From contig JAQGGV010000070.1 of the NCBI GenBank assembly GCA_028289185.1, forward strand, positions 1 to 13,719: a DNA stretch of 13,719 bases. The letters are read 5' to 3'. This stretch comes from Candidatus Saccharimonadota bacterium. Its GTDB lineage: Bacteria > Patescibacteriota > Saccharimonadia > Saccharimonadales > Saccharimonadaceae. A program made the position numbers and the translations under genes. The notes beneath the pieces were generated by a model, which did no database searches, was not told the DNA's origin, and worked only from the letters and a program-made list of their open reading frames with translations. Below, piece by piece: positions 5,253 through 12,344 of the stretch (within the stretch, counting starts at the first letter, position 1; every line of letters starts with the position of its first letter).

Positions 5253-5906
5253 ATGGAAGAAACGTATTATAGGAAAAAGTTTGTAGAATTTTTGGCGGGA
5301 GGTAAAAAGGCCCACTTTGTGCGCAAAGAGACAATTTTACGAACCGATGTCTCACAGTTGATTGGATATTACTTTATAAAGAGCGGTTTCGTAAAAGTCG
5401 TGTCGTACACATCTTCCGGTAATGAACGGATACATTACATCTATGGGCCGACCGATATATTCCCCATCGGTTGGTCATTTACCCGACCGTACATGACTGT
5501 TGCATTCGTCGCGATGAGCGGCGTCTCGGTACTGAAGAGAACAATGAAAGAATATGATGATTTTATGCGGAGTGAGCCTTTTCTCATCACGGGCATTATT
5601 CCAGATATTATCAACATGCAACTTAAATCGAATGACCGTATTTACAACCTAAACCTAGATAATGCCGAGGCACGAGTGGCACATGAATTGTTAAACTTTG
5701 CCATTCGGTTTGGGGTTCAACATGGCGAACAAGTGACAATCGATTTTCCCCTGACGGTACAGGAGTTGGCGGACTCGGTAAGGTTATCACGCGAATCGAC
5801 TGGCAAAATTCTCAATAACTTGGAAGAGAGAGGCTATATAATACTCGGCCGAAGGCGGATTTTGGTGTATCAAGATAAGCTGTCGAAAATGCTTGAAGGC
5901 CTCTAG
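5253..5906 (+). CDS. Crp/Fnr-family transcriptional regulator
   Basis: With the ATG at 5253 the protein has 217 residues, close to the usual 200-240. Residues about 15-100 form a cyclic-nucleotide-binding-like beta barrel, about 107-138 the dimerisation helix, and about 139-217 the winged helix. The recognition helix reads SRESTGKILNNLEERG (179-194). R180, E181 and K185 align with the CRP residues that read TGTGA (R180, E181, R185). The cAMP pocket signature (GELG, RSA) is missing: the region reads DIFPIGWSF and PYMTVAF, so the ligand is probably not cAMP. A GTG at 5205 would add 16 residues, but it lies inside the operator and has no Shine-Dalgarno; the ATG may itself be near-leaderless. The dehydrogenase gene follows after 29 nt and is probably in the same operon and under its control. 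Confidence 0.85.
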   Translation: MEETYYRKKFVEFLAGGKKAHFVRKETILRTDVSQLIGYYFIKSGFVKVVSYTSSGNERIHYIYGPTDIFPIGWSFTRPYMTVAFVAMSGVSVLKRTMKEYDDFMRSEPFLITGIIPDIINMQLKSNDRIYNLNLDNAEARVAHELLNFAIRFGVQHGEQVTIDFPLTVQELADSVRLSRESTGKILNNLEERGYIILGRRRILVYQDKLSKMLEGL

Positions 5907-5935
5907 GCCATAATAAATGTAGAGGAGGGCGCATC

Positions 5936-6817
5936 ATGAAGAAATCAATTGGGTTCATAGGAATTGGGACCATGGGAAGCAGAATGGTGGTGCGATTACT
6001 TGCCGCAGGCCACGAAGTGACCGTGTTTAATAGGGATAAAAGCAGAACAAAACCTTCAGTAAAACAAGGCGCTCAAGCTACAGACTCAATTTCAAAACTA
6101 GTCAAGGCGGCAGACTACATCTGCATATCAGTGTCCGACGACGAAGCGTTAAAGCAGGTCGTTGATCAAGTACTTAAGACTGATCCTAGCGGCAAGACAA
6201 TTATTAGTTTGAGCACTATCTCGCCTGATACTGCGGTTGAATTGGCCGCAAAAATCTCAAACAGTAAAGCATACTTTGTTGATGCCCCTGTTTCGGGAAG
6301 TGCGCCTCAAGTAGAGTCGGGACAATTACTCGTGTTTGCATCCGGGGAGAGAAAAATATATGAAGATATAAAGCCGATACTTGATGCCTTTAGCAAAACA
6401 ACATATTATCTAGGGCCAGCAGGGGATGGGTCGCGCATGAAGTTGGTTGCAAATACCCTCTTGGGGCTGGGTGTCCAATCCCTGGCTGAGGCACTGCTTT
6501 TGGGCCAAAGAATGGGCATGAATAAAGACAAAATGATTGAGGTACTCAATGAATCGGCCGTCGTATCGACGTCACAGAAAATTAAAATGCAGAATGCGCT
6601 GGCAGACGATTATCCTGTAGCCTTTTCGCTCGCTAATATGTACAAAGATTTTGGCCTGATTGCACAACAAGCTCATGCAACGAACACTCCAATGCCTGCG
6701 ACTGCAGCGGCGCAGCAAATGAGTGCTATCGCTATGGCGCGCGGGCTCGATACTGACTTTGCAGTCGTCATACAGCTACTAGATAAAATGACGAGCCCTA
6801 CAACAAGAAATGAATAG
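5936..6817 (+). CDS. NAD(P)-dependent beta-hydroxyacid dehydrogenase (3-hydroxyisobutyrate dehydrogenase/GLYR family)
   Basis: At 293 residues it matches the family's usual length. The N-terminal Rossmann fold has GFIGIGTMG at 6-14. N32-R33 after the second strand is typical of NADPH preference. The substrate-binding signature FVDAPVSGS lies at 114-122. The catalytic lysine region GDGSRMKLVANTLL places K169 and N173 in the K-x-x-x-N arrangement. The helical C-terminal domain (about 165-290) is complete. Such enzymes oxidise beta-hydroxyacids or reduce small aldehyde acids such as succinic semialdehyde or glyoxylate; the substrate cannot be chosen here. The start has a strong GAGGAGG Shine-Dalgarno (from about 5922). 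It lies 29 nt after the Crp-like gene, so co-transcription is likely. It is the last gene before the third tRNA-Gln 3'-end remnant and may be transferred cargo. Confidence 0.9.
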   Translation: MKKSIGFIGIGTMGSRMVVRLLAAGHEVTVFNRDKSRTKPSVKQGAQATDSISKLVKAADYICISVSDDEALKQVVDQVLKTDPSGKTIISLSTISPDTAVELAAKISNSKAYFVDAPVSGSAPQVESGQLLVFASGERKIYEDIKPILDAFSKTTYYLGPAGDGSRMKLVANTLLGLGVQSLAEALLLGQRMGMNKDKMIEVLNESAVVSTSQKIKMQNALADDYPVAFSLANMYKDFGLIAQQAHATNTPMPATAAAQQMSAIAMARGLDTDFAVVIQLLDKMTSPTTRNE

Positions 6818-6891
6818 GCCCTTCTAAACAGGTCTCCAATTCCCAGCGATATATTCTCCCAAACCGCAACATATTTTCGTTTGCAGCCAGG

Positions 6892-6908
6892 CGAATCCAT
6901 CCACCCCA
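6892..6908 (+). repeat. tRNA-Gln 3'-end remnant (attachment-site-like), copy 3
   Basis: It matches tRNA-Gln 3993-4009 at 16 of 17 positions, in the same orientation. It carries the same C-to-A change as copy 2 and is identical to copy 2 over 16 nt. It marks the right end of the second module (4671-6908). Confidence 0.75.
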
Positions 6909-6911
6909 AAA

Positions 6912-6936
6912 CAAAAAAACACCTGCAAGGGTGCTT
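6912..6936 (-). terminator. Minus-strand terminator of the small membrane-protein gene
   Basis: Read on the minus strand, GCACC, a short loop and GGTGT form a stem that is followed by a T-run (TTTTTTTGTTTT), the classic Rho-independent layout. It ends the transcript starting near 7429. Confidence 0.75.
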
Positions 6937-6957
6937 CTTATACTTCATTAAATTGTC

Positions 6958-6975
6958 ATCCGACAGATTGAATAC
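6958..6975 (-). repeat. 3' arm of the panhandle (inverted repeat with 7384-7401)
   Basis: Positions 6958-6970 are the exact reverse complement of 7389-7401 (13 nt). In the minus-strand RNA five more pairs follow (two G-U, two A-U, one G-C), giving an 18-bp helix that closes the whole transcript. Confidence 0.7.
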
Positions 6976-7003
6976 ATGTGACCGCTGGGTAAAGTAATGT
7001 TGT

Positions 7004-7018
7004 CGCTCCGTCGGAGCG
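7004..7018. repeat. GC-rich perfect palindrome in the 3' UTR
   Basis: CGCTCCG-T-CGGAGCG (7004-7018) forms a 6-bp hairpin with a 3-nt loop in the untranslated 3' part of the minus-strand transcript, 43 nt after the stop. No T-run is next to it, so it is more likely a stabilising or processing element than a terminator. Confidence 0.6.
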
Positions 7019-7060
7019 CATTACACCAGGCCAAATTGCCCGTCCCATTCCTGATGCCAT

Positions 7061-7387
7061 CTACTCGGTGCGCAAGTCGCAGATGGCCTGCGCGTTGCCC
7101 GAGAGCGAACGAAGCATCCATCGCCCGAAGGCACGTGTGCCCTGCGCGAAGCGGTAGAGGACCCACAACTCCCAAGCAACGACGACCAGCACACTGAACG
7201 CGTAGCGACGGTTCGCGGGCAATGCCTCGAGCGTCGGCGTGAACAGTTCGTTGACGCCGTTGTTAGAACGGGCCTTTTCCTTGCCTGCACGCACGTTGAG
7301 TTGGAGTGTCACCTCGATGAACGAGAAGAACATACCGAACGTGTGCAGAACCAAAGGAATGATTAGTAGGGCAATCATGTGAAGCAT
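7061..7387 (-). CDS. Small membrane protein of unknown function
   Basis: The 108-residue product has a hydrophobic N-terminal helix (about 4-23, MIALLIIPLVLHTFGMFFSF) and a second helix at about 63-80 (AFSVLVVVAWELWVLYRF). Between them lies a charged loop (NVRAGKEKARSNNG) and after them a basic C-terminus. I do not recognise it. It is supported by a perfect promoter (7436-7464) and a minus-strand terminator (6912-6936). Overlapping frames on both strands lack such support. No Shine-Dalgarno precedes the ATG at 7387; codon 4, ATG at 7378, is an alternative start. The segment is GC-richer than its flanks, and its two ends are complementary. The GC difference and the position next to the third tRNA remnant suggest acquisition. 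Confidence 0.6.
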   Translation of the reverse strand: MLHMIALLIIPLVLHTFGMFFSFIEVTLQLNVRAGKEKARSNNGVNELFTPTLEALPANRRYAFSVLVVVAWELWVLYRFAQGTRAFGRWMLRSLSGNAQAICDLRTE

Positions 7388-7401
7388 CCAATCTGTCGGA
7401 T
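7384..7401 (-). promoter_or_regulatory. 5' arm of the panhandle, covering the first start codon
   Basis: This 18-nt stretch of the 5' UTR and the ATG at 7387-7385 can pair continuously with 6958-6975 in the 3' UTR. The two positions that break the DNA inverted repeat are G-U pairs in the minus-strand RNA. The second ATG (7378) lies just outside the helix. Confidence 0.6.
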
Positions 7402-7435
7402 CAAGGGGGAAGCGGATTGTTCACCCAATAGTAAT

Positions 7436-7464
7436 ATTATAGCAAAATTCTTATGTTTTGTCAA
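7436..7464 (-). promoter_or_regulatory. Perfect consensus promoter of the minus-strand membrane-protein gene
   Basis: On the minus strand this is TTGACA (7464-7459), a 17-nt spacer and TATAAT (7441-7436), identical to the sigma70 consensus. RNA would start near 7429, about 42 nt before the ATG. Confidence 0.92.
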
Positions 7465-7499
7465 TATGGTTACGCTGTGTGTAGCATAATCCACGAAGG

Positions 7500-7528
7500 T
7501 GGCAGAATACCCAACCTACGAGTATAAT
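7500..7528 (+). promoter_or_regulatory. Promoter of the heterodimeric ABC exporter operon
   Basis: A perfect TATAAT (7523-7528) has only a weak -35 (TGGCAG, 7500-7505) at 17 nt. RNA would start near 7535, about 5 nt before the ATG at 7540. A short dyad CCAC-GAAG-GTGG (7491-7502) overlaps the -35 and could be an operator. Confidence 0.6.
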
Positions 7529-7539
7529 TAACGTAACTG

Positions 7540-9279
7540 ATGCGAAAACTATTCCCATACCTCAAACCCTATTTACTATGGTTCGTTGCCCTAGTGGTAT
7601 TCGTCTATGGGCAAGTCCAGGCGACTCTCGCGCTGCCAGATTACATGGCTGACATCGTCAACAAGGGAATTATCGGTGCCGATACCAACTACGTCATCCA
7701 GACGGGCATCATGATGCTGAGCGTCACATTGCTTGGTGGGCTGTGTACTATTGCCGTTGGTTTTACTGCATCACGCATTGCAACGGGATTCGTCAAACGT
7801 TTGCGAAGTGCGCTGTTTACCCAGGTCGAGAACTTTTCGTTACATGAATTTAATACTTTTTCGACCGCATCGCTGATCACACGAGCGACAAATGACATGC
7901 AGCAGCTGCAGCAAACGGTCGTTTTGTTGCTACGTTTGGCGTTAATTGCGCCCTTTACAGGTGTCGGAGCGATCATCAAAGCCTACCAGCTGTCGCCTGA
8001 CATGTCGTGGATTATGGCGGTCTCTATCGGTATCCTCGTCACGATCATTGTCGTATTGTTTGCGATTGTCGTGCCCAAGTTCAAAGAAATTCAAAAACTC
8101 GTAGATCGTTTGAGCCTCGTGACCCGCGAGATGTTAACTGGTATTCGCGTCATCCGAGCCTTTCACAAGGAATCATCAGAGGAAAAGAAGTTTGACGAAG
8201 CCAACAACCAGTCGGTCAAGCTGAACCTGTTTGTCAACCGAGCGATGATTATTTTGCAGCCAACAATGATGTTAATCCTCAGCCTGACATCGCTGGCGAT
8301 TGTCTGGATTGGTGCTCGCTACATCGACAGCGGTGCATTGCAACTGGGAAGTCTATTGGCCTTTATGCAGTACTCGGCGCAGGCCGTCGGCGCATTTCTG
8401 ATGTTGTCGTTCATCTTTATTCTGGCTCCGCGAGCGCTGGTATCGGCGGGTCGTATCAGCGAAGTGCTTGCGAGTGAGTCGACCATTGCGGACCCTGCAC
8501 GTCCACAGATCATACCAACGAACGGCAGGGGCAAAGTTGAATTCAAAGACGTTAGTTTTGGCTATCAAGATTCACAGGAACCAGTCCTCTCGCATATTTC
8601 ATTCGTCGCCGAACCAGGCCAAACGACGGCAATTGTTGGAGGAACAGGCAGTGGCAAGTCGACGCTCGTCAACCTGATCCCGCGGCTCTATGACGCCACG
8701 AAGGGCGCCATACTTATCGATGGTGTTGATATCCGCGACGCTACTCAGGCCGACGTCCGTAGCCGCATCGGCTATGCCGCGCAAAAGGCAACACTATTTT
8801 CGGGCACTATCACCAGCAACATTAGTTATGCCAGCAAAATGACACATGACCGTATCGTCGAGGCAGCCAAAGTCGCGCAGGCCGATGAGTTTATCGAAAA
8901 CTTGCCTGATAAATATAAAGAGCAAGTTGCACGCGGTGGCACCAATCTATCGGGTGGCCAGAAACAGCGTATTTCCATTGCCCGCGCAATTGCCAAAAAG
9001 CCAGCCGTTTATTTGTTTGATGATAGTTTCTCGGCACTCGACATGAAGACGGATGCAGCACTAAGGCACGCATTGTCACAAGAAACCAAGGGAAAGACCG
9101 TGCTTATTGTTGCCCAACGCATTAGTTCAATCATGCATGCCGACCAAATTATTGTGCTGGACGATGGCCGGATTGTTGATCGTGGCACACACCACTCGCT
9201 CCTTAAATCTTCCAAGGTCTACCGTGAGATTGCTGAGTCACAACTATCTGCTGCAGAGTTAAAGGAGAGTGCATCATGA
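7540..9279 (+). CDS. Heterodimeric ABC exporter subunit with degenerate ATPase site (TM287/BmrC-like)
   Basis: This 579-residue half-transporter has a six-helix type IV membrane domain (about 1-310) and an ATPase domain (about 330-570). Walker A GGTGSGKST is at 367-375, Q415 in the Q-loop and signature LSGGQ at 470-474. Two key residues deviate. The Walker B reads YLFDDSFSALD, so D495 replaces the catalytic Glu. The switch histidine is Q526 (VAQRIS). Both changes are the known hallmark of the non-catalytic partner in heterodimeric exporters such as TM287/288 and BmrCD. The next gene, overlapping by 4 nt, is the matching partner. No Shine-Dalgarno precedes the ATG and the -10 ends 11 nt upstream, so translation is probably leaderless-type. 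Likely role: multidrug or lipid-like efflux; the substrate is unknown. Confidence 0.93.
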   Translation: MRKLFPYLKPYLLWFVALVVFVYGQVQATLALPDYMADIVNKGIIGADTNYVIQTGIMMLSVTLLGGLCTIAVGFTASRIATGFVKRLRSALFTQVENFSLHEFNTFSTASLITRATNDMQQLQQTVVLLLRLALIAPFTGVGAIIKAYQLSPDMSWIMAVSIGILVTIIVVLFAIVVPKFKEIQKLVDRLSLVTREMLTGIRVIRAFHKESSEEKKFDEANNQSVKLNLFVNRAMIILQPTMMLILSLTSLAIVWIGARYIDSGALQLGSLLAFMQYSAQAVGAFLMLSFIFILAPRALVSAGRISEVLASESTIADPARPQIIPTNGRGKVEFKDVSFGYQDSQEPVLSHISFVAEPGQTTAIVGGTGSGKSTLVNLIPRLYDATKGAILIDGVDIRDATQADVRSRIGYAAQKATLFSGTITSNISYASKMTHDRIVEAAKVAQADEFIENLPDKYKEQVARGGTNLSGGQKQRISIARAIAKKPAVYLFDDSFSALDMKTDAALRHALSQETKGKTVLIVAQRISSIMHADQIIVLDDGRIVDRGTHHSLLKSSKVYREIAESQLSAAELKESAS

Positions 9280-11312
9280 GACCAGATGCACCAAATCAAA
9301 ATAAGCCAGCAGCTGGACCTCCGGCAGGATTTAGAGGCGGCGGACCGGCCCGAGGCATGATGGGCGGCCCTGTGCAAAAACCAAAGAACTTCAAGAAAAC
9401 CCTCGCCACAATCGGTCGTTATCTGACGCCATACAAGTTTAAATTAATCATTGTCGTTATCTTTGCGGTCATCAGTACTGTCTTTATGATAGTCAGTCCG
9501 CGTATCCTGGGTAACGTCACCAATGACATCGTCAACGGCTATGTGAATGGCCAAACATACGACCGAGTCATCGCTTCGCTACCCAAGGGAACAACCCTGC
9601 CACCTGGCACGACGGGCGAAATGATTCTGGACCATTTGCCAGCCGATCAAAAAGCCAAAATCCCTGCACAGCAGCAACAGAATCTGAAATCAATCGACTT
9701 TAGTAAAGGTCGACCAGACATTGATTACTCCGCCATTATGGTGCTGGGGCTATGGTTGATTGGCCTGTATCTGATCAGCTCTCTGTTTTCGTACCTCCAG
9801 GGTTGGATAATGACCAGCATTACCCAGAATCTGGTCTATCGTTTGCGTCGGGAAATTTCGGAAAAGATTAACCACATGACACTGGCGTACTTTGACCATC
9901 ATCCATACGGTGAGGTCATTAGCCGTGTCACCAACGACATCGATACGATAGGGCAAAGCCTGAACCAAAGCGCGACGCAGATTATTACGTCGGTCGTCAC
10001 GCTCATTGGTATTATTATCATGATGCTGACGATTAGCTGGGAGCTAACCTTGGTCGCGCTCATCGTCGTACCCCTCAGCTTTGGCTTTACGTTCTTTATC
10101 GTCAAACGCTCACAGGGTTACTTTGTCGGGCAGCAGCGAAGTCTTGGTGAATTGGATGGTCACGTCGAGGAAATGTTCTCGGGTCACATTGCCATGCGGA
10201 CCTATAGCGGCGAAGCGCAGTCGATCAAGACATTCTCGAAGAGCAATCAAGATCTATACAACAATGGCTGGAAGGCTCAGTTTATGTCGGGCCTGATGAT
10301 GCCAATCATGCAGTTTATCAGTAACTTGGGATTGGTCGGAGTCGCGGTGACTGGTGGCTGGCTGGCGATTAACGGTCGTATTGGTATCGGCGATATCCAG
10401 GCCTTTATCCAGTATATGAACCAGTTCACGCAACCAATCCTGCAGACCGCCGGCGTTGCCAATGTCATGCAGGTGACGGTTGCGGCGGCTGAACGGGTCT
10501 TTGAGTTCCTAGACGAGTCCGAGGAAGTTCCCGACAACGTAACGGAGACGTTGCCAATGCCGGTCAAAGGCGCCGTCCGTTTCGAGGATGTTAATTTTAG
10601 TTATGTTGCCGACAAGCCAATTATCCAAAACTTTAGCGCCACGATTAAACCAGGTCAAAACATTGCCATCGTTGGCCCAACAGGCGCAGGCAAGACAACG
10701 ATCGTCAATCTACTGATGCGATTCTATGACATTGACAGCGGAAAGATCGAAATAGATGGCGTCGATAGCGGCAAGTTGTCACGCGCTCAAGTCCGACAGT
10801 TGTTTGGCATGGTCCTACAGGACACCTGGCTATTCAACGGCACCATTGCCGACAACATCGCCTACGGTAAAAAACACGCCACCAAGGACGAAATTATTGC
10901 CGCGGCCAAATCCGCCCATGCTGATCACTTCATCCAGACACTTCCGAAGGGCTATGATACCGTTCTGGGCGAAGAGACCGACAATATCTCGGCCGGCGAA
11001 AAGCAGCTTCTAACCATTGCTCGGGCTATGCTTGCCGATGCACCGATGCTGATCCTAGACGAAGCAACGAGTTCAGTCGATACCAGGACGGAAGTACTCA
11101 TTCAAAAGGCAATGGAGCGACTCACGCAGAATCGTACGAGCTTTGTTATCGCACATCGACTTTCGACCATTCGCAAAGCCGACCTCATCCTGGTCATGAA
11201 ATCAGGCAACATTATCGAGCAAGGAACACATGATCAACTGATCAAGGCAGATGGATTCTACAGCTCACTCTATAGTAGCCAATTCACGGACGCCGATCAG
11301 CCCGATAGTTAA
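9276..11312 (+). CDS. Heterodimeric ABC exporter subunit, catalytic partner (TM288/BmrD-like)
   Basis: This 678-residue half-transporter has a Gly/Pro-rich cytoplasmic N-terminus (about 10-36), six membrane helices (about 52-400) and an ATPase domain (about 432-670). Walker A GPTGAGKTT is at 467-475, Q515 in the Q-loop, Walker B LILDEATSS with catalytic E596, and switch H627. Its signature is altered to ISAGEKQ (571-577). It would face the degenerate Walker B of the partner, so the pair has one catalytic and one degenerate ATP site. A roughly 60-residue extracytoplasmic insertion (about 88-150) between helices 1 and 2 explains the extra length. The ATG overlaps the partner's stop (ATGA at 9276-9279) and follows AAGGAGAG, showing translational coupling. 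No clear terminator follows. Confidence 0.93.
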   Translation: MRPDAPNQNKPAAGPPAGFRGGGPARGMMGGPVQKPKNFKKTLATIGRYLTPYKFKLIIVVIFAVISTVFMIVSPRILGNVTNDIVNGYVNGQTYDRVIASLPKGTTLPPGTTGEMILDHLPADQKAKIPAQQQQNLKSIDFSKGRPDIDYSAIMVLGLWLIGLYLISSLFSYLQGWIMTSITQNLVYRLRREISEKINHMTLAYFDHHPYGEVISRVTNDIDTIGQSLNQSATQIITSVVTLIGIIIMMLTISWELTLVALIVVPLSFGFTFFIVKRSQGYFVGQQRSLGELDGHVEEMFSGHIAMRTYSGEAQSIKTFSKSNQDLYNNGWKAQFMSGLMMPIMQFISNLGLVGVAVTGGWLAINGRIGIGDIQAFIQYMNQFTQPILQTAGVANVMQVTVAAAERVFEFLDESEEVPDNVTETLPMPVKGAVRFEDVNFSYVADKPIIQNFSATIKPGQNIAIVGPTGAGKTTIVNLLMRFYDIDSGKIEIDGVDSGKLSRAQVRQLFGMVLQDTWLFNGTIADNIAYGKKHATKDEIIAAAKSAHADHFIQTLPKGYDTVLGEETDNISAGEKQLLTIARAMLADAPMLILDEATSSVDTRTEVLIQKAMERLTQNRTSFVIAHRLSTIRKADLILVMKSGNIIEQGTHDQLIKADGFYSSLYSSQFTDADQPDS

Positions 11313-11341
11313 GTCCGGCTGTAGTCTGCCTCATCGCTTGG

Positions 11342-11350
11342 TGCTATACT
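11342..11350 (+). promoter_or_regulatory. Extended -10 promoter of the 71-aa gene
   Basis: TGCTATACT is an extended -10 (TGn plus TATACT) with no clear -35. RNA would start near 11357, about 18 nt before the ATG, which still includes the Shine-Dalgarno AAGGAG (11363-11368). Confidence 0.6.
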
Positions 11351-11374
11351 TGCGGCATAAATAAGGAGCACACT

Positions 11375-11590
11375 ATGATGCGACATATGCGTGGTGAAAG
11401 CGGTGAAAGAATCAGAATCATTAACCAACACGGCACATTTGGCTCAATTGCATTTGTGACCTGGATTGGTGCATTTGTATACTTCATTCATGACGCCAAG
11501 AATTTTGGCGACTTCCTATTCGGTTTCCTCGAAGCCTGGGTCTGGCCCGGCATTTTGCTCTATCATGTACTCAAAGCCGTTGGTGCATAA
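11375..11590 (+). CDS. Small two-helix membrane protein
   Basis: The 71-residue product has a basic N-terminus (MMRHMRGESGERIRI) and two hydrophobic segments at about 21-38 and 46-66, joined by a short HDAKNFGD loop. Aromatic residues (W, F, Y) are frequent in the helices. No known family is recognised. It has a good Shine-Dalgarno (AAGGAG, 6 nt upstream of the first of two adjacent ATGs) and its own promoter. It lies between the ABC exporter and a convergent minus-strand gene, so it is probably monocistronic. A link to the exporter is possible from position only. Confidence 0.75.
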   Translation: MMRHMRGESGERIRIINQHGTFGSIAFVTWIGAFVYFIHDAKNFGDFLFGFLEAWVWPGILLYHVLKAVGA

Positions 11591-11622
11591 GCAAATATAT
11601 TTCTAAAAACAGGGGGATCTGA

Positions 11623-11865
11623 TCACTCGCTACTATCGGCGTCCTTTAGATCTTCATGTTCGGCGTCATGTAGCTCCAGAACTGGCTCTGGTCCATAAAC
11701 TTCGCGAAGTAGCTCTGCCATCTGTGCAGGCGTCATGCGGAACGCGCGATCGACCGCGTCACGATTTGCTGGCGTTTGCATAGAATCATACAGATCATCC
11801 ATCTGCTTGTGAAGCCTGTCTATGTCCTCAGGTGGCACATCTGGTACGTGGTCTGGCGTTGTCAT
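11623..11865 (-). CDS. Small acidic protein of unknown function
   Basis: The 80-residue product is hydrophilic and acidic. It has a Pro-rich N-terminus (TTPDHVPDVPPED), then helical segments (about 13-30 and 45-57, the second reading TPAQMAELLREVYG) and an acidic C-terminus (ELHDAEHEDLKDADSSE). No membrane helix or signal peptide is present. I do not recognise the family. It converges with the 71-aa gene and diverges from the VOC gene. A weak promoter on the minus strand (TTGTAT, 17 nt, CACAAT) ends 6 nt before the ATG, so the message would be leaderless. No Shine-Dalgarno is seen. Confidence 0.6.
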   Translation of the reverse strand: MTTPDHVPDVPPEDIDRLHKQMDDLYDSMQTPANRDAVDRAFRMTPAQMAELLREVYGPEPVLELHDAEHEDLKDADSSE

Positions 11866-11913
11866 ATACCCATTGTGACACCCCTGGCAACTACATACAA
11901 CAGGTGATGGGCT

Positions 11914-11922
11914 TGCTATAAT
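11914..11922 (+). promoter_or_regulatory. Extended -10 promoter of the VOC gene
   Basis: TGCTATAAT is an extended -10 with the perfect TATAAT at 11917-11922 and a poor -35 (CATACA) 17 nt upstream. RNA would start near 11929; the ATG is at 11950 behind AAGGGAG. Confidence 0.75.
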
Positions 11923-11949
11923 AGATGTATCACATAAGGGAGACAGGCT

Positions 11950-12336
11950 ATGTTAAAAGCAGTTGCATCATTTAGTGGAATATCGGTTGATGACCTTGCA
12001 AAGGCAAAAGAGTTCTATGTCGAAAAACTCGGCCTGAAGTTAACAGATGAAATGATGGGTCTCCAGCTTGATCTACCCGGTGGTGGACAACTGTTCGTCT
12101 ACGAAAAGTCCGACCATCAGCCAGCCACCTTCACTGTTTTGAACTTCGTCGTCGAAGACATCGACGAAACCGTTGACCACTTGGTTAGCGACCATGGCAT
12201 CGTGTTTGAAAAATACCCAGAAGCACCTGGTCAGGACGAAAAAGGTATTGCACGTGGCAAGGCAGCCAATATGGGCCCAGACATCGCCTGGTTCAAGGAC
12301 CCGGCAAACAATATCCTCGCCGTCCTCAGCGTGTAA
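11950..12336 (+). CDS. VOC-superfamily (glyoxalase/bleomycin-resistance-like) protein
   Basis: The 128-residue length fits a single VOC module pair. The first beta-alpha-beta-beta-beta unit starts with FSGISVDDLAKAKEFYVEKLGLKL (8-31). The second starts with NFVVEDIDETVDHL (65-78) and ends with the conserved AWFKDPANNILAV (113-125). The usual metal-binding Glu near the end (NILEL in many members) is Ala124 here, and no clear metal-binding His is seen in the first module. It may therefore bind a small molecule without a metal or act as a resistance or sequestering protein. It has a Shine-Dalgarno (AAGGGAG) and its own extended -10 promoter. The MDR gene follows after 69 nt but has its own promoter. 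Function beyond the superfamily is not assignable. Confidence 0.88.
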   Translation: MLKAVASFSGISVDDLAKAKEFYVEKLGLKLTDEMMGLQLDLPGGGQLFVYEKSDHQPATFTVLNFVVEDIDETVDHLVSDHGIVFEKYPEAPGQDEKGIARGKAANMGPDIAWFKDPANNILAVLSV

Positions 12337-12344
12337 GTCAATCC

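Noticed and set aside
6912..7429. A structured non-coding RNA such as RNase P RNA or tmRNA, suggested by complementary ends, a perfect promoter and a terminator
   Set aside because: The conserved RNase P GAGGAAAGTCC motif and the tmRNA tRNA-like ends are absent, and the minus frame 7387-7061 encodes two good membrane helices.
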